From an uncultured Bacteroidia bacterium (GTDB lineage: Bacteria > Bacteroidota > Bacteroidia > Bacteroidales > Prolixibacteraceae): a stretch of DNA of 64,000 bases. The notes under the pieces were generated by a model. The model did not search any database. It was not told where the DNA came from and was given only the letters and a program-made list of their open reading frames with translations. Of this stretch, positions 62,610 to 64,000 are shown piece by piece. Both the position numbers and the translations under genes were made by a program. The DNA lies in the NCBI GenBank assembly GCA_903907075.1, contig CAIVMQ010000029.1, forward strand, positions 87,102 to 151,101, written 5' to 3'. The stretch's first letter is position 1. Every line of letters begins with the position of its first letter.

Positions 62610-64000
62610 ATGGCTGCCGAATCAAATAATTTCCGCAACAAGAACAAACCCAAAATGACTGTTGAGCAACTGAATGCTCAATATGGAAAGATCCCGCCTC
62701 AGGCACCCGAAGTAGAAGAGGCTGTTTTAGGAGCTTTAATGCTTGAGAAGGATGCCTTTACTGAAGTTGCGGCTATCCTCAAAGCTGAAAGCTTCTATAA
62801 AGAGGAGCATCAGAAAATCTTTCAGGTTATTCAGCATTTAGTATCCAATGAAAAACCTGTCGACTTATTAATGGTTACCCAGGAATTAAAAAACCGACAG
62901 GAACTTGACGAAGTAGGAGGACCGGTATATATTACCCAATTGACCAGCAGAGTAGCCTCAGCAGCTCATATTGATTTTCATGCCCGAATCATTGCCCAGA
63001 AATATATTCAACGTGAATTAATTCGTATTTCATCCGAGATTCAGGTAAAATCATTCGATGACTCGATGGAGCTTGACGATCTGATTGATTTTGCTGAATC
63101 ATCTTTATTCAAAGTTACAGAAGGAAATATATCTAAAGAGTCGCAGCCCATTAAGCCGCTATTACGCGATGCAATTACACGTATTGAAGAGAATGCAAAA
63201 AAGCCGGATGGATTATCTGGTATTGCTTCAGGCTTTGCGAAGCTTGACAAGATTACCTCGGGGTGGCAAAATACCGACCTAATGATTGTTGCGGCACGTC
63301 CCGCGATGGGTAAGACTGCCTTTGTATTGTCGATGGCACGCAATATGGCCGTATTAAAACAAGTTCCGGTAGCTGTATTTTCACTCGAGATGTCCTCCAT
63401 GCAATTGGTTCTTCGACTAATCTCAGCAGAGACAGAGCTTGGATCAGATAAAATAAAGAGTGGAAAACTCGAAGATTGGGAGTGGGAACTTTTTAACCGT
63501 CGGATTAAAAATCTTGAGAATGCCCCACTATTCATTGATGACACTCCTGCCCTATCAATTTTTGAGTTCAGAGCTAAATGTCGCAGGTTAAAGATGCAGC
63601 ATAACATCGGAATTGTTATTGTCGATTACCTTCAGCTAATGACTGCGGGGAACGATGTAAAAGGGAATAGGGAGCAAGAGGTGAGTGCGATTTCACGAAA
63701 TCTCAAGGCTATCGCCAAAGAGATTGATGTTCCCATCATTGCGCTATCTCAGCTGAACCGTTCTGTAGAATCGCGCGATGGGAAGAGGCCGCAGCTCTCC
63801 GACTTACGTGAATCGGGTGCCATTGAGCAGGATGCCGATATGGTCATGTTTATCCACCGTCCTGAATATTATGGGATCACACAAGATGCCGATGGAAACT
63901 CACTACTTGGGGTGGCTGAGATTATTATCGCGAAACACCGTAACGGTTCTGTAGGTGATGTTCAGCTTGCCTTTAAGGCTTCGCTGGCCAAATTCAGCAA
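62610..64000 (+). CDS. dnaB: Replicative DNA helicase DnaB (partial)
   Basis: The hexameric replication-fork helicase; the window ends after 463 codons, so the C-terminus is missing. The N-terminal domain is at about 20-170 (PEVEEAVLGALMLEKDAFTEVAAIL). A linker and then the RecA-like ATPase follow, with Walker A AARPAMGKTAF near residue 232, the Walker-B-type strand IVIVDYLQLMTAGND, the NRSVESR loop, and LRESGAIEQDADMVMF. No intein is inserted in the visible part, although dnaB is a common intein site. Start at ATG 62610 (MAAESNNFRN). Confidence 0.97.
   Translation, partial: MAAESNNFRNKNKPKMTVEQLNAQYGKIPPQAPEVEEAVLGALMLEKDAFTEVAAILKAESFYKEEHQKIFQVIQHLVSNEKPVDLLMVTQELKNRQELDEVGGPVYITQLTSRVASAAHIDFHARIIAQKYIQRELIRISSEIQVKSFDDSMELDDLIDFAESSLFKVTEGNISKESQPIKPLLRDAITRIEENAKKPDGLSGIASGFAKLDKITSGWQNTDLMIVAARPAMGKTAFVLSMARNMAVLKQVPVAVFSLEMSSMQLVLRLISAETELGSDKIKSGKLEDWEWELFNRRIKNLENAPLFIDDTPALSIFEFRAKCRRLKMQHNIGIVIVDYLQLMTAGNDVKGNREQEVSAISRNLKAIAKEIDVPIIALSQLNRSVESRDGKRPQLSDLRESGAIEQDADMVMFIHRPEYYGITQDADGNSLLGVAEIIIAKHRNGSVGDVQLAFKASLAKFS

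Noticed and set aside
63041..63607. A 188-residue minus-strand reading frame opposite dnaB
   Set aside because: It lies wholly inside the well-conserved dnaB coding frame, has no family features, and its residues mirror the antisense of a helicase.
1..64000. CRISPR arrays, tRNA or rRNA genes, prophage or transposase genes
   Set aside because: No regularly spaced direct repeats, no cloverleaf-like segment with the TTCGA-type loop that I could support, and no integrase or transposase motif among the coding regions.

Overview
This 64 kb window is a stretch of chromosome from a member of the Bacteroidota, most like the Bacteroidales/Marinilabiliales. The evidence is a DUF5103 type IX secretion plug protein, TonB-dependent receptors with carboxypeptidase-regulatory N-termini, Bacteroidota-type AMP nucleosidase, HSDR_N and DUF3810 proteins, AT-rich composition, an almost complete absence of Shine-Dalgarno sequences, and repeated TAnnTTTG promoter elements (some with TTTG or TTG about 19 bases upstream). 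It is mostly housekeeping sequence. I see no phage, insertion sequence with a transposase, CRISPR array, rRNA or tRNA gene. Several listed gene starts lie downstream of the longest reading frame, because those frames open with TTG/GTG or run through leader RNA.

Layout. 1-4.8 kb (minus): the start of a secreted protein, then a phosphate uptake operon (phosphate porin, pstS, pstC, pstA, pstB) whose porin has an apparent frameshift just after its signal peptide. 5-10 kb: CDF metal exporter, HAD phosphatase, a repeat-rich gap (6.9-7.25 kb), an RluA-type pseudouridine synthase, panB and a COG4299-type membrane acyltransferase. 10.5-15 kb: dnaK, the type IX plug protein and a DUF3810 putative metalloprotease. 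15.2-17.6 kb: xseA-xseB and an unrecognised gene. 17.6-20.4 kb: a TonB-dependent receptor preceded by two TPP riboswitch aptamers, so probably a thiamin-compound importer. 20.6-27.3 kb: small lipoprotein, tocopherol-cyclase homologue, recR, GNAT, HSDR_N protein, then amn-holA-rhomboid and a degenerate class IV aminotransferase-like protein.

27.4-29.5 kb: a Crp/Fnr regulator, a small membrane protein and an NAD(P)-binding reductase, with a clear inverted-repeat operator. 29.8-33.8 kb: an EmrA-EmrB-TolC efflux pump. 33.9-39.7 kb: YqgE, a DivIC/FtsB-type protein, pruA and an outer-membrane barrel protein. 39.7-46.2 kb (minus): a xylose locus (xylA, xylB, a sugar symporter, a GntR-type regulator) with a glycosyltransferase. 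46.4-49.1 kb: a carboxypeptidase-regulatory-domain protein, proline dehydrogenase (partner of pruA) and an OmpH/Skp chaperone. 49.5-52.6 kb: a PAP2 phosphatase, GT39 and GT2 envelope glycosylation operon. 52.7-57 kb (minus): a biotin carrier and carboxyltransferase pair, an LptF/LptG permease and tgt. 57.1-64 kb (plus): GT2, rsmG, rpmH, PASTA protein, rluD-type synthase, ddl and the first part of dnaB.

I did not find an obviously new multi-gene system. The best leads are the tandem TPP aptamers, the Crp/Fnr operator, the frameshifted phosphate porin, and the 190-bp inverted-repeat element with flanking TAAT at 7.05-7.24 kb.
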